From NCBI GenBank assembly GCA_023846275.1, contig CM043870.1, positions 17,857,057 to 17,921,056 of the forward strand: a DNA stretch of 64,000 bases, given 5' to 3'. A program made the position numbers and the translations under genes. Position 1 is the first letter of the stretch. Each line of letters starts with the position of its first letter. This DNA is from Vanilla planifolia (Eukaryota > Streptophyta > Magnoliopsida > Asparagales > Orchidaceae). The notes beneath the pieces are model-generated. The model was not told the DNA's origin. It did not search any database and saw only the letters and a program-made list of their open reading frames with translations. Of this stretch, positions 49,601-62,567 are shown piece after piece.

Positions 49601-51839
49601 TATTTGTTCAAGGTGTTGACTTAAAGTTGGGGAAATTATTTGAATAACTCATGTAATTATTATGAAAATTTCTTATGAACTTAATGGCAAAAAATTATTG
49701 AAAAGGCATAAATAACATTTTTGTGCTACAACATAAGAATTTGAATTAAAATGTTAATGCGAAGCATTTTCTTTATGGCTATGTGTTTGTTAGATGGGTA
49801 ATATGGAAAAGCAAGAAATAACATAATAAAAAGAAAACAAAGAAGAAGAAAGAGAAGAAAAAGAGGAGAAAGAGGATCCCAAAAGTACACCATCCCTTTC
49901 TTGGAATTTCGCTCATGATCAAGGTGAATGTTCTTCATATAGTAAAGTTAATTCAACTATTTTAGTTTGTGAAGAATCATTTTCCTCAATTATTGAATGA
50001 CATTACAAATTTGGAAAACATAGGAAGAAATATTTTTTTTGTAAAGGAATATTGTACATTTCATGAAAATAGCATTAATGATCTAGAAATGAAATATAAC
50101 TAGCTTAACAAAAACATGAACCATTATCACTGATGATTATTTGAATATTTCTTTTATTGGTGAATTACATTAAAAAAGGACGACTATGGCATTGTTTTTC
50201 TTCAACATGATTCTATTTTCAACTATTTGATAGTAGAAAATAACTTGCTTAGAAATGAATATTTCGATTAGATGAATAAAATATTTCTATTTTTTTATTT
50301 GTATGAAATATATTCTTTGAAGGAAATATTTTTAGTTTATCCATCATATGTGCATGTGTGCAGCATCATAAACTCTTTTTAACATTGAAAATAAGAAAAT
50401 TTATCAATGCAAATGCCTTATCATCTGAGATCAATTTGCATGCCATTCATAATATCATCAAATGTAATACCCAATTATTGCTATAGACTAAATCATATTT
50501 TATTAGACTGCCCTTTGAGGAAGACCATTTTTTATTACATGTAAATATTCTTGGATTCCTAGGTGACATTGTTTTGGATGTGACTTGAAATTCTTCACTC
50601 GTCACACAATACTACTTATAGTTAATCCTAAGTTTATTTGGATTACTAAATACAACGCTTAGGTAATTTGTGTAGGTAATTTTAACTTTGTTTGCTTCAA
50701 AATGACAAACCTTATTAGTTATCAAGATTAAAATCTTGAACTATTTTATTTTGGAATTATTCTATGTGAGTAGATAATATTATTCCATCTAAGTCCATTA
50801 CATTATGGGCTAATTCCAAAATCTATTTTAAATATAAGTTTTATTTCAATATTTATTCAAAATATTTTGTTATATGTCATAAACATAGTAAAAGTATGTT
50901 TGCAATGATTAGAAGTTCTTGATTTGAGCAACATTCATTGAAGTTCTTGATTCTATAAAATTACATTACAAAGAGTTTTTTTTTATAACATCTTAGTCTG
51001 GAATATAAGAGTTACAACAAATAAGAACACTGTAAACTCTTTTATATGATCAACACAAAAAATTAATTTGATAGCTGTCATGGAACATTTGTTTGATAAC
51101 AATAAATTACATAAACTTTCTAAGATATTAGAATTTAAGTGCACGTTAGGAATACATCAAATATGATTAAGGTATTGTGATTGAAAAGCTTCCATTTTCT
51201 AACCTTAAATGAGGATGAATAGTTAATTCATATACTCAATTGTAATCCAAGGGAGGAGAACGGTGCATATTGTAATTTTATGTATGTTAAATTTAAGGGC
51301 TAAGGAAAAGGCACTTTAGTAAAAATAAACTCAAATTATAGAGAAAAATACAGCTATGATGTTGGTAATAAGTGACTTTAATATAAATACTATAATTCAT
51401 TAATACAAGGGTTCCTCCAATCCTATGTAGGAAGTGTTGAATGAATTCAATGATTAAATTAGTCAATGGTACATAAGAGAACACCCATTCATAAGGCCTT
51501 TAATGACATGGACAAAGAAAGGAAAGGGCAAATGGGCTTAGAAAATATAGGATTGATAGTTAGATAATGAAGCTTTGATTGGTCAATTCTCACCAGTAGT
51601 AATGCAACATTTATGTAGAACTAGACAAAACCATGCACATCTTCTTAAATCTACAAAGAATCGTATTCCTTTGCCAAAGTTGTTAAAATTTAAAAATGTA
51701 TCATTGATGCATCTAATATTGACACAAAATGCAAAAAATTTAATACAATTATGTTGCCTTTAAAATATTAAATAAATATCTCACTTCAAAATTTTGTTTT
51801 GTTTACACTTATAATGGTATGTTCTGACCCAACTCCTTT
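46648..51839. other. Unassigned stretch between element B and the right AT-rich block
   Basis: About 5.2 kb with no recognised gene or element on either strand. It has medium AT content and dense stops. A short purine-only run at 49825-49875 (GAA/GAG type, + strand) is the only compositional oddity, and it makes the minus-strand frame 49726-49938 look Leu/Phe-rich. The frames at 49177-49365 and 51575-51763 show no family pattern. Confidence 0.45.
49823..49876 (+). repeat. Short polypurine run
   Basis: About 55 bases almost wholly A and G, with GAA/AGA units. It is the opposite strand sense to the 26.3-27.8 kb pyrimidine tract. Too short and irregular to be called a true microsatellite. Confidence 0.6.
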
Positions 51840-51849
51840 AGTCATTTAT

Positions 51850-54800
51850 TTATCAGGATATTAAATAATCAACAAAGAAAATTCTTAACATAAAAATTTC
51901 TTACATTGAAAATAGGTACATTACTTGCTAAACAATCTTGAGAATATGCTGTTTGTTACTTCATTATATAGGCATTTAAAGATAAACTAATAAAAATTGG
52001 ACATCATTATTATTGAATACTTAAAATGTTTAAATTGTAAATATAAAAGTTTTTTTAAAAAAAATTGTTCTATGGTTCCAAACAATGAAAATATGGCAAA
52101 ATAAATTAAAAATTTAAAGGAAACAAATGATAATTGTATTAACAAATATCATAAAGATATTTCAAATTATTTGTCACATTCCATTGATAAATAATTATAG
52201 ATATATGTGTTTTTTGTTCAAGCAAATATTACAAAACAAATGTTTTTTGGATTGAGAAAAATGATTAACAACGCAAAATATTAAAACTACTTAAAAGAAA
52301 ATGCCTTTCCATAAAATGCACTTAAAGTTATTAAATATTAAATATTACCAAATAATAAAAAATTACAATTACAGATAAACTCAAATATTTGATGTATATT
52401 GAGTAAGTTTTTGTTTTATTAAATAAAACATAAATAACTATCAAGAATAATAATATGACATCTCAAATAAACATCAGATAAAAATGTCTATTTTATGAAT
52501 GATTGAAAGATGTGATAGAAGCGACATGACAATCCTAAATTATATTTACATAGATCCTAATTTGACTCATTAACATTATTTCAAAATAGTCACTAATAAT
52601 ATAAAATACAATCAATATTAAAGTAGAGCACTAATTAATGTAATCAAGAATCTTTCCCTTATCCATCATATATTTCATTAAATATTTGTATTAGATAATA
52701 ACCTTTAATTTGTCATATTATTTACTTTTTTGATGAACATTTTCTTTATTATTTTAGATTTTTAATTAAATTTATATTTTTATTTATCTTTACTAAATGT
52801 TTGGTACAATTTTAACCATCAACAATTTTAGCAATTTAAATAATTATATTTTATAATATATTTATTAATTTTTAACATGTTTTGTTTGTATTGTGAGTGC
52901 TTTTAGCTTGGACTAAGAAACTGTTTATTATTCATTCATCTTGTAAATTATTTCTTTAATAGTTTATTAATATTAAGTTATATTGATGATATTATTTTTA
53001 GTTTTACTATATTTTAACTGAACACATTTATATTTTAAATTTAATTATTTGTCAAAATTATAAGTTTCTATGTTATGATTTTTATTAATGAAAAATGATT
53101 TATTTTGCAAATTGCATTGAAACTTAAAATTCTTTGATGTTACACAATATTTAATATTTTTAATATTTATATTAAACTAAGGTTTTTAAGGTTCAAAATG
53201 TTTTAAATAAGAAAGATTTTTTTATGAATTTAAAAGATTTTTATATTTTTATTCCATGTGCTATTTTATTTGACTATGATATTTAATCACAATACTATAA
53301 GCCATTTTTTCCATAAAATAAAATTTATTTCATAGTAAATATTACAAAATTTCTTGTGTGTTACATCAAATATTTGACAAAATATAACATATGTTTGAGA
53401 TGATTTAATCTAACACAATTTAGGTGGTGAGTACAAAAAGTTATCATGTGATACCTGACATAATTCGTCATTTAGATGAGATATAGCTAAAGACAATATG
53501 ATATCACTAATGTTATGCTCACATAGTGCATGTGTCAAATACAGAAGTGATGAGCATCATCATTGTTTGAATATATCCAACTAAGAATAACAAAGTCATC
53601 AATAAGCATATTTGCTTAATGTGTTTAATGTGCCTTATATATAATGTATTTATCTTATATATTATCTAGAAAGTATCACAACTAGTTGATGAAATGACAT
53701 TAGTGTGCTTTGTAATTCTTTTCAAATTTGAAAAGATGCGTAGGAGCAATATAATTATTTAATTTTCAAAATTTTCTTAAGTTAAATTTTTATTTAAATG
53801 TGTAAAATTTATTTTAAATTTTTAATATCATTTCTAAAAAGTTTATTTTAATAAATGTTTTTTATTATGAAGTTCACTTTTTGATATTTAATATTATGAA
53901 TCATCAATCAAATTTATGCTTTCTAAATTTTGTATATAATTAATATTTTAAATAAGTCTTCATCATCACAATTTTATTTTCTATGTAATAATTTGTTGTT
54001 TTCTTATATATTTAATCTCATTATTTTTTATACATTTTGGATTTGTTTGTAATTTGAAGTTCAACATAAAACCTAGTCAATGAAATCTATTTTTTTATTA
54101 TGAATAAAATTAAGAATATTTAAAGATTCTTTATATCAACATTTATATTTTAGTTTTATTTATAGCTATAATTGTTTTAATAATATAGAGGTGTACAAAC
54201 TTATTTGTCATTATTATAAATGTAAAAAATATATATTGATGATAGATATAATTTTAATTAGTATTAGTTTTTTGTTTGCTCTAAGAAGTTATTATATTCA
54301 TTACAAATATTGTGGAATAATTATATGCAATGGTCTATACATTTGGTTTCATTTTAATTTAATATTTTATTTAAATTTATATATTTATTATGCTTGTTTT
54401 GTTACATAAAATAATATTTTTATAATCTTTAGTATTTGTATATATTTCATATACCTTTTTATAATAATAATTATTTGCAGTAATTTGGGAAACATTTTTC
54501 TAGTTCTTTACAAAATTTTATTAAGTGTAAACATTCAATGATGTTGGCTACTTTAACTATTGTTTCTGTATATGTTTTCCAAAACATATTCTGAATAAGT
54601 AAATTATTCCAAAATAGTTTATGAATATGTTTGTCAAAAAGTTTCAAATTTTAGTTTTATTGATGTTGTGCTTTTTATGATTTATTAATTTATCAACTCT
54701 AGTATTTTTGCTTAGCTTGTACATACAGTTATGTTTTCACATATTTGTAAATATTTTTAAAAATTGCTAGTAACATAATGTGCTATACCTTTTATAAATT

Positions 54801-57800
54801 TAAATAATATTTTTACCATTTGTTTGACATATAAGTTTATCTTTTAATATTATATATACTTTTTTAAGTATGTTTAACATTTTAAATATTATTTGAATTA
54901 AGTTATTTTTTATTCTTTCATAGTTGTTTAATATTATTTAAATAATAAAGCATAAAATTTTAAATATAAAAAAATTTAAAAATTTAAATTTCTCAAATTA
55001 TTATTCATAATTTGCCAAACAAAAATCTAGAAATTATAATAAGTGTTCTTCTTAGATAAAAAATATTATAGGATAAAAATAATATTTAAGGCAATAAAAA
55101 ATATTAATATTCAATCTATATACAAAAAGTTGTCTAAGACATTTTCAGAAATATATGACGCATTTCAAGAAAAATGCTCTAAGACATGATCTCATAACAT
55201 TTGAAATGTTTATATTTTTTATTCAATAGATATCTTTTAGCATTGCTTTTTGATTTTTTTTATTAACATTACTTTTGTTATTATATTTTGATTAGTATAG
55301 CAATTTACAATTAAAATAATTTAGCTTTGTTAAAACTTCAATTGTCTAATTACTTCTTAATTATTTAAAACATTAAAAAATCAAGCTAAATATTTCTCAA
55401 TAATTAAATATAAAAAATATAAAAACAATTGTATTATAACAAAGAATTTAAAAATTAGCCGCAACTTTTTATTATATTGTATTCATTTTTATACATTTTT
55501 TTATACCTACATTATAACGTACATGTGCTGTTGGAATGTTATTTATAAATTTTAAGTTTTTGAATTATTTTATTTTATTTTTCTTTTAATCTTAAGGTTG
55601 CTCTTTGAACCTAATGATTTTTTCGCTAAGGTTGCATTAAAAAATTATTTTAAATGTTAAACTTATTAATTTTTTTTGTGAAATTCATTTTACATTAAAT
55701 GGCATTAGGTTTTTGAAATGACGTGCATATAATTAAAAACAAATTAGTTTTCTAATTTTTATATTTTTTTATTTCGAGAACCTCATTTGACATCGTTTCA
55801 AATTATTTGAAAACCTTTGTTGTTATATAATTGAATATTATAGATTATTTGATGCCGTATAGCTTTGCTTACACTATTAACTCACCATATCAATCATTTA
55901 GCAATTATAATTTATTAGAAAAAGATTTCTTCAAATACTATAAAATAATGTGTTTTATTATATGCATGGATATATATATATATACATAGATACATACATA
56001 TAAAATGAAGTTTATTTCAGTTGGGAAGTTGATTTAGAATTTAAAATGTTATTATGTGCATAACATTTCTAAAAGGAATTTGAACGGCATTTTAGTCTTA
56101 AAATATCAACAAAAAAAATAACAATTTCATATTTCAAAGTAAAATAATAAGAAAAACAAAAAAATCATAAAATAGTTGATATTGCAAATATGCTCTTAAA
56201 GATAATGTAAATAAGATTTATATATAGTTATAATTAGAAAATAGTTGATATTGTAAAACCTAAATTTCTTAGAACAATTTGCTTATTTTTTTGTAATGTA
56301 AGGCATGAGTGATTACAAAAGTAAAAAGGTATAAAATTTAAGAAATAAACTTATAGTAAAGTAGAGTATTAAAGGTATAAAATATATTATTATTTTAATT
56401 TTATATTAAGAAAGTTTTTATAGTAATAAATAAAGAATAAATAAATTATTAAAAAAATGAGTAGAAAGAAATAAGTTTTTAGGCCTTAATGTCCTTTTTT
56501 ATGTTTTAATATTTTTAATTTTTTTGTTACATATTGTCTATTTATGATAAATTATTTAACAAAACATTTATGGAAAGAACTCAAACGTTTTTAATATTAT
56601 GCTTGATTAACTTCATGTCTTTTCTTCGTTCATTATTATTTTTTTATGCAAACTTATCACAAAATTTTTTTGCAGCTAATTTTGTTATATTCACAACATA
56701 TATTTAAATATCTAATATTTCTAATTAAACTTTTATGATACTAACATTAAGCTTTTTGAATTATCTTTAAAACATTAAACATTTTAATCTCATTCATTCT
56801 TTATTTACATTCATGTTGTCACAAACCTAAAATCCTATTTAGTTTATTATAATATAATATTTCTCCTAATCAAATATATTACGATCCTGTAGTGTTTTAC
56901 TTTTTGTTATTCAACATTTCATATACATAATTTTTTAATATGCAATATATTATTGTTCATTTATGTCTTTGAACTTAGTTTACATCAGTTTTGTATAATT
57001 CTAAAAATTCTATCAGGTTGATAATATTTTTTAAGAAAACTTTTGTCTTTGCTAAAATATTCTCACTATTTATATTGCTCAATAATATTTAATGAAAATT
57101 ATTGTCATATCATTTAAAATCTTTGTGATTTTGGCCTTATTTTCTTATTAGTTATTCTAATCATTACATAGATAATTTGTGATTATACAAGCCTTTAAAA
57201 ACATAAAAATTATCATTATTATTATTTTTTTTATAAAGACTTATAATTATTGATACTAGTGAAGAATTAGTTTTTTATTATTATTGATATTCGATTATCC
57301 AAATTATGTACTTGTTTTTCTTACTTGTTTATTTTTACATATATTTTACAATTTTAAAGTTTATCTTCGAAGATGAACTAAAAGGATTAAAGTTCCTAAA
57401 GTATTGTTTATAATTTACAAAAGAAATTCTTCTATAAATTTTTGTTAATATTGGAAAAAAATAAGAACTTGTTGTAAGCATTAATATACCTTAATGTTTA
57501 GCATGTTTAAGAATTTCTACAACTATAACATGGCACATAGATTGTGAAAAAAAATTGACTTATCCAAGTTTTATAATGAAACAAATATAAAACAAAATAT
57601 TATAATGCAAAAATAAAAAATATTTTTATAATATAATATTTAAATTAATCAAAGTAAATAAAAATATTAATTATCTATCTTAAACAATATAAAATATTGA
57701 ACTTTTGAAATGTTAAAACTATTTGTGTAATACATCAAAGTAATTGGTATCCTACTCAGGACAAATGAAAATATACTATTAAAAAATTGAAAACTAAACA

Positions 57801-59000
57801 TAAGAAAATAAGTAACATAAATAAAAATATTTATTATTTCAAATTTGAAATGAACATAACTTTGATAAATTTTGAAAAAAAAAATATTATGTTAAATAAT
57901 TTTTAAAAAAAAATACTAAAAAATATATGTAAAATCTTAAAAATAATATGCAAATTTTTCTAATGCATGTTTTATGAGTTGAAAAAAATAATAAAAATGA
58001 ATAAAATTGTCAATAAATATTAACTTTTTAACACAAAACATACAAAATAAGAATAATGCTTTTTATAAGTAAAAAAACTTCACTACAAAAATATTACGTC
58101 AAATATATTTTAATAAATAAAAAGTAAGCAAAACATTTCGGAACATTTCATAAAAATATTCTCATAGAAGGAAGGACTTTTCTACAATGATATAGGCAAA
58201 AGGTCCAACATTTGTTAACCAATTATAAAACTATTTACAAAGCTATGAAAAATATTACTTAATACCTAAATAGATGTATCAAAAAGAAGAGGAAATGTCA
58301 ATTAATATTATCATAAACCATCCACAAGTTTAATAAAGCTTCAATAATTATGAGGTATTATTTATTTTTAGTTACTTGTCTATACAATCTATTTAATACT
58401 TAATTATTTCAGAATATTAATAATTTCATGAATTTTGTTTATCAAAATTTTCATGTAGTCCAAAACAAGGATATTTTCCTAGTACTTATGCAATGAATTC
58501 TTTTTAACATTTTTAACATTGCTTTAATTTACTGGATATTCATATTTCAAACCTTCATTTTCTAATTTTTATTATAATGTGTAGTTCTGTTAAATTAAAT
58601 TATTTATAAATGTTTTTATCAATCTTTTCATAGATGTGTCAAACAATTTATATGCTCATTATTTTAATATTACTTTTTTCTTGTACTTTTGTGTAGTTTG
58701 TATAGACATAATATAATTGTTCTTAATTTAATTATTGGATATGTTATAATATCTATAAAATTACAATGTTTTTAATTATAATACCTCATTTATGAAGCTT
58801 AAATTGCAATATGAAATATAATTTTGAAGTATTGTGTTACGTAAATAGAAATCAACTTCAAGACATATTATTCAAAAAAATGTACATATTTCAGATTTTT
58901 TGTCTAAAAATTTTATATATTTTTATTCCTCACATTTGTGAACCTATGCTTGTACTGCCATATTTTATTAATAAATTGATATTTTAAAATTTAATTATAA
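51850..59000 (+). repeat. Long AT-rich dispersed repeat, right copy
   Basis: Collinear with 5823-10065 (see there). Landmarks: 'cttaacataaaaatttctta' at about 51883, 'aaatgttttttggattgag' at 52239, the 'ttgatgttacacaatattta' stretch near 53132, 'aacaatttgcttattttt' at 56273, 'aagaggaaatgtcaattaat' at 58289, and 'catatttcagattttttgtc' at 58886. Compared with the left copy it has single, not tandem, first units, and carries extra DNA at about 53200-56180, about 56560-57250 and about 58740-58885. No coding frame is conserved. Confidence 0.68.
53420..53745. other. Less AT-rich island inside the right AT block
   Basis: About 325 bp with visibly more G and C than either side (for example 'ggtggtgagtac', 'gtgatgagcatcatc'), bounded by almost pure A+T. 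No terminal repeats were found by eye. It lies within the segment that the left copy lacks, so it may be a small insertion. Confidence 0.4.
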
Positions 59001-60720
59001 CAAATTCACAGTTTTAGTTTTTTAGAATTTTTGGATTCAACACAGTGAATCCATGCTTTAATACCTATGAACATTTTTTACTACATGTTCTAATAAGATG
59101 CATATTTTTAATTAAACATTTTATTAAGCATTTTGAAGTCATTCGCTTCTGAATATGTTAACATTTTGAGTATGTAATTGAAATAAAATATGTTAAACAC
59201 TAAATATTTTTTTTCTAATATATTAAAAAACAATATTTAAATATTTTTAATTTATCATTATTTTTGTGAATTATTCTTGCTCATGTTATCATTAATCTTT
59301 ATTTTGTAACAATTTTTTAAAATGTATTGCACAATCTAATCATAACACATCTCTAAAAATACAATATTTTACAAGACACATCATAGGAAGGGCTAATCTA
59401 TATAGTCACATTATTTCTCTATATTGATCACAAGAATGGTTAAAAGTGAGCTAAATGTTAATATTTTTTTGGGAATATTTTACAAATTTTTTATCTTACA
59501 ATGTTATCTAATTTCAACATTTTGGATTTATATTCAATTGTCAATGTGTTTTTCATAAATGTTTTTTAATTCTTATTAATAGAATGTTTTGATAAATGAA
59601 TCATGCAAGAATATGAGTATGTGCTATCCTAATGATTTTCTTTTATGTTTCTTTTTTGTTGAAATTTCCTACATATTAATTGAAGTTTGTTTATCTTTGA
59701 TTATTTACAATGTATTTTATTAGTAGAACATATAAGTATTTTTAATATTATCATATTTTAATTATTTGGTTATCTTAATGATTGTTTTAAATATTATTTA
59801 GTATCTCATTATTCATTTTAATCATTTGAGTTTTTCAATTGTAATGAAAAAATTGTGAAACACATTTAAGATAAAAAATTATTTCCTAAAAAATCATTTT
59901 TAATACTCCTTATATTTTATAGAAGTTTAATTTGATGTCTTATCCAATTAATTTTAAATGTTAGGCATCTTTTATTATCTTTCTAATTTGATGCATTCTT
60001 ATATTTCTTGTATTGTTTTTAAGTAACAAATCTTTAATATTGTATGAATATTTAAATACTTATTCAATTTTTTTCATAGTTTAATAATTTTTTTTGCATT
60101 ATTTTTTTACCACATAATATCATTCAATCAAATTATTGCAATCCTTATATTAATATACTATACAATAGAAATGATTTTCTAACAGAATACCTTGTTATAT
60201 AGTTAAACAAATTCATTTGAACATTTAAAATTCTTTTTCTTAAGAGATTTTTCTTTTAATTATTTTTTTGTACATTTTATTTGAAAAACAATTAAATATA
60301 TGTTTTTGCCATAAGTTTGTCACAAACATGTCACCTAATTTATTTTAAATATGTAAATACTTTTACAATCTTACTAACGTATTTTTATATATTTTTCTAT
60401 TTTATTGTCATTATTATGGCTACATGCATAATGTTTTAATTTTTTTAAAATACAAAGTTTTTGTAATGTTATACTTTGTCGTCTATGTTGGGGTTTATAC
60501 TTTTTTTGGTAATCATACTATTCTAACATTTAAGTATGTAATTGCCCTAATAGTTATATTTTATTATATTCCTCTAAATTTTCTATATCTATATCAACAA
60601 GTTCTTTATCATTATTGTTTTAAAATTACATTTTTAACAATATATTTGAAATGTTTCTAAATGTTAAAAGTTTTTTATCTTACTCATTTATTTCTTTCAT
60701 AACATTTTTCAATAAAGTAA
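59001..60720. other. AT-rich block, outer right part, unaligned
   Basis: Mostly T-rich on the + strand. No match to the left block was found by eye, and the frame 60424-60660 consists of AT-coded hydrophobic residues without a pattern. It continues without a break into the tandem duplication. Confidence 0.45.
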
Positions 60721-61969
60721 TATTTATAATTTAATTACTAAATAAATTACAACAGGTTATGCATACAAGCTTTAATAACTTTAGTTTAGTTTTCGTTAGA
60801 TCATGTTTCATTCTTTGTTCATTTCGTAATTTTTATTCTTATGAACACATTTACTAAGTACTTTTTAGAACAATATTTTAGCAATGACAATATTAGTTTT
60901 TAATTCCTTTTTTATCCTTCAGTATTTTCTTATAGAGTACTTTAAATTTATTTATTCATTATTAGTATTTCTTTTGGCAAGTTGCTTTGTGCAAAATTTT
61001 CAAGAGATTTAATATTGTACATTACTATTTGTTTTATATCTCTTAGTGACAAAGTTTTCCCATGAAAAATATATTTTTATTAAAATCAATTATTAAAAAT
61101 GCACACAAAAGTCTTTTGGATTGTTAAAATATGCTTTTCTAACAATTTAAATTTATCAAATATGTAATGCATAAATATAAGTCTTAATATATAAGAACTA
61201 ATTAAAATTATTTAATATTAAAGGTATGCATTTTCTTATGAAAAATATCTTTTGGTGTAATCCAAGTTCAATGAACAAACCAATATTAATAAAATTCTTT
61301 TAGTATAAACATAAAAATATATTTTATGGATAAATCTTTAAATTAATCAAAATAATGAAAAAAATCCAGTAAAAGTAATTTCAATGAAGGAAAAATAAGA
61401 ACTATATCAATGAAATTAGAAAGTTAACATTAAAAAGAAAAAAGTATCTTTTTTTGGATATTTTAAATGATAAACTTACCTTATTAAATTATCTAAAATA
61501 AATTGAAGTGTCATAAAGTTAATAGAAAATATTAAATTTAAATAAAAAAGAAATTTTAAAGTAAAAACATTAAAATAAATGTCAAGACACAAAAAATGAC
61601 AAGAAGGTCCGTAAATTTCTTTCATAATTAAGTGAAAAATCATATTCTATTAAATAATGCAATTAATAATTTTTAGAAAATAAAAAAGGACATAATGGGG
61701 TTTACTAAATGTACATGAACTTTAAATTATTTAACATAATTTTTCAAAATTTTAAAAAAACTGTTTTCGTAAATAAAACATCTAGAGTAGTCAAAGTATA
61801 AAGAATAATGACTTTAGAAATTCTTAAGATATTAAAAAATTTCATTTTATTTAAAAACAAATCAGAATAAAAGTATAAAAAATATGCTATTATAAATAAC
61901 AAAGTTACAAATAAGTTTGAATTGAGCTTAAAAGACTAAAATAAAACATGATTTTTGTATATTAAGAAA
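60721..61969 (+). repeat. Tandem duplication, copy 1 (1,249 bp)
   Basis: Begins 'tatttataatttaattact' and is followed head to tail by copy 2 with the same start at 61970. Its first 323 bp (60721-61043) and last 266 bp (about 61704-61969) each match copy 2 at about 90% by eye. The middle 660 bp is unique to copy 1. This is much closer similarity than between the two large AT blocks, so this event is more recent. Confidence 0.9.
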
Positions 61970-62567
61970 TATTTATAATTTAATTACTAAAAAAAATTAC
62001 AACTGGTGATGCATACAAGCTTTAATAACTTTAGTTTTGTTTTTGTTAGATCATGTTTCATTCTTTGCTCATTTGATAATTTTTATTCTTATGAACACAT
62101 TTATTAAGCACTTTTTAGAACAATATTTTAGCAATGACAATATTAGTTTTTAACTCCTTTTTTATCCTACAGTATTTTCTTATAGAGTACTTCAAATTTA
62201 TTTATTCATTATTAGTATTACTTTTGGCAAGTTTCTTTGCGCAAAATTTTTCAAGATTTTTAATATTGTACATTACTATTTATTTATATCTTTTACTAAA
62301 TGTAAATGAACTTAAAATTATTTAACATAACTTTTAAAAATTTAAAGAAAAATGTTTTCAGAAATAAAACTTGTAGAATAGTCAAACTATAAAGAATAAT
62401 GACTTAAAAAATTCTTAAGATATTAAAAAATTTCATATTATTTAAAAACAAATCAGAATAAAAATATAAAAAATATTCTATTATAAATAAGAAAGGTAGA
62501 AATAAGTTTGAATTGAGCTTAAATGACTAAAGTAAAACATGATTTTTGTATATTAAGAATATTGTAT
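61970..62567 (+). repeat. Tandem duplication, copy 2 with 660-bp internal deletion
   Basis: 61970-62293 matches 60721-61043, and 62294-62560 matches 61704-61969. The junction is at 'tttactaaatg' (copy 1 has 'gtttactaaatgtacatg' at the right breakpoint). The 63-codon frame at 62134-62325 crosses the junction and is chance. Confidence 0.9.

Noticed and set aside
54191-54409. Hydrophobic, Tyr/Ile-rich 72-codon frame, and similar ones at 60424-60660 and 62134-62325
   Set aside because: Composition follows the AT-rich DNA. The frame at 62134 spans a deletion junction, and none is conserved in the homologous repeat copies.
55970-56000. Short (TA)n and 'tacata' runs
   Set aside because: Ordinary low-complexity sequence for such AT-rich DNA; no structure beyond about 30 bp.
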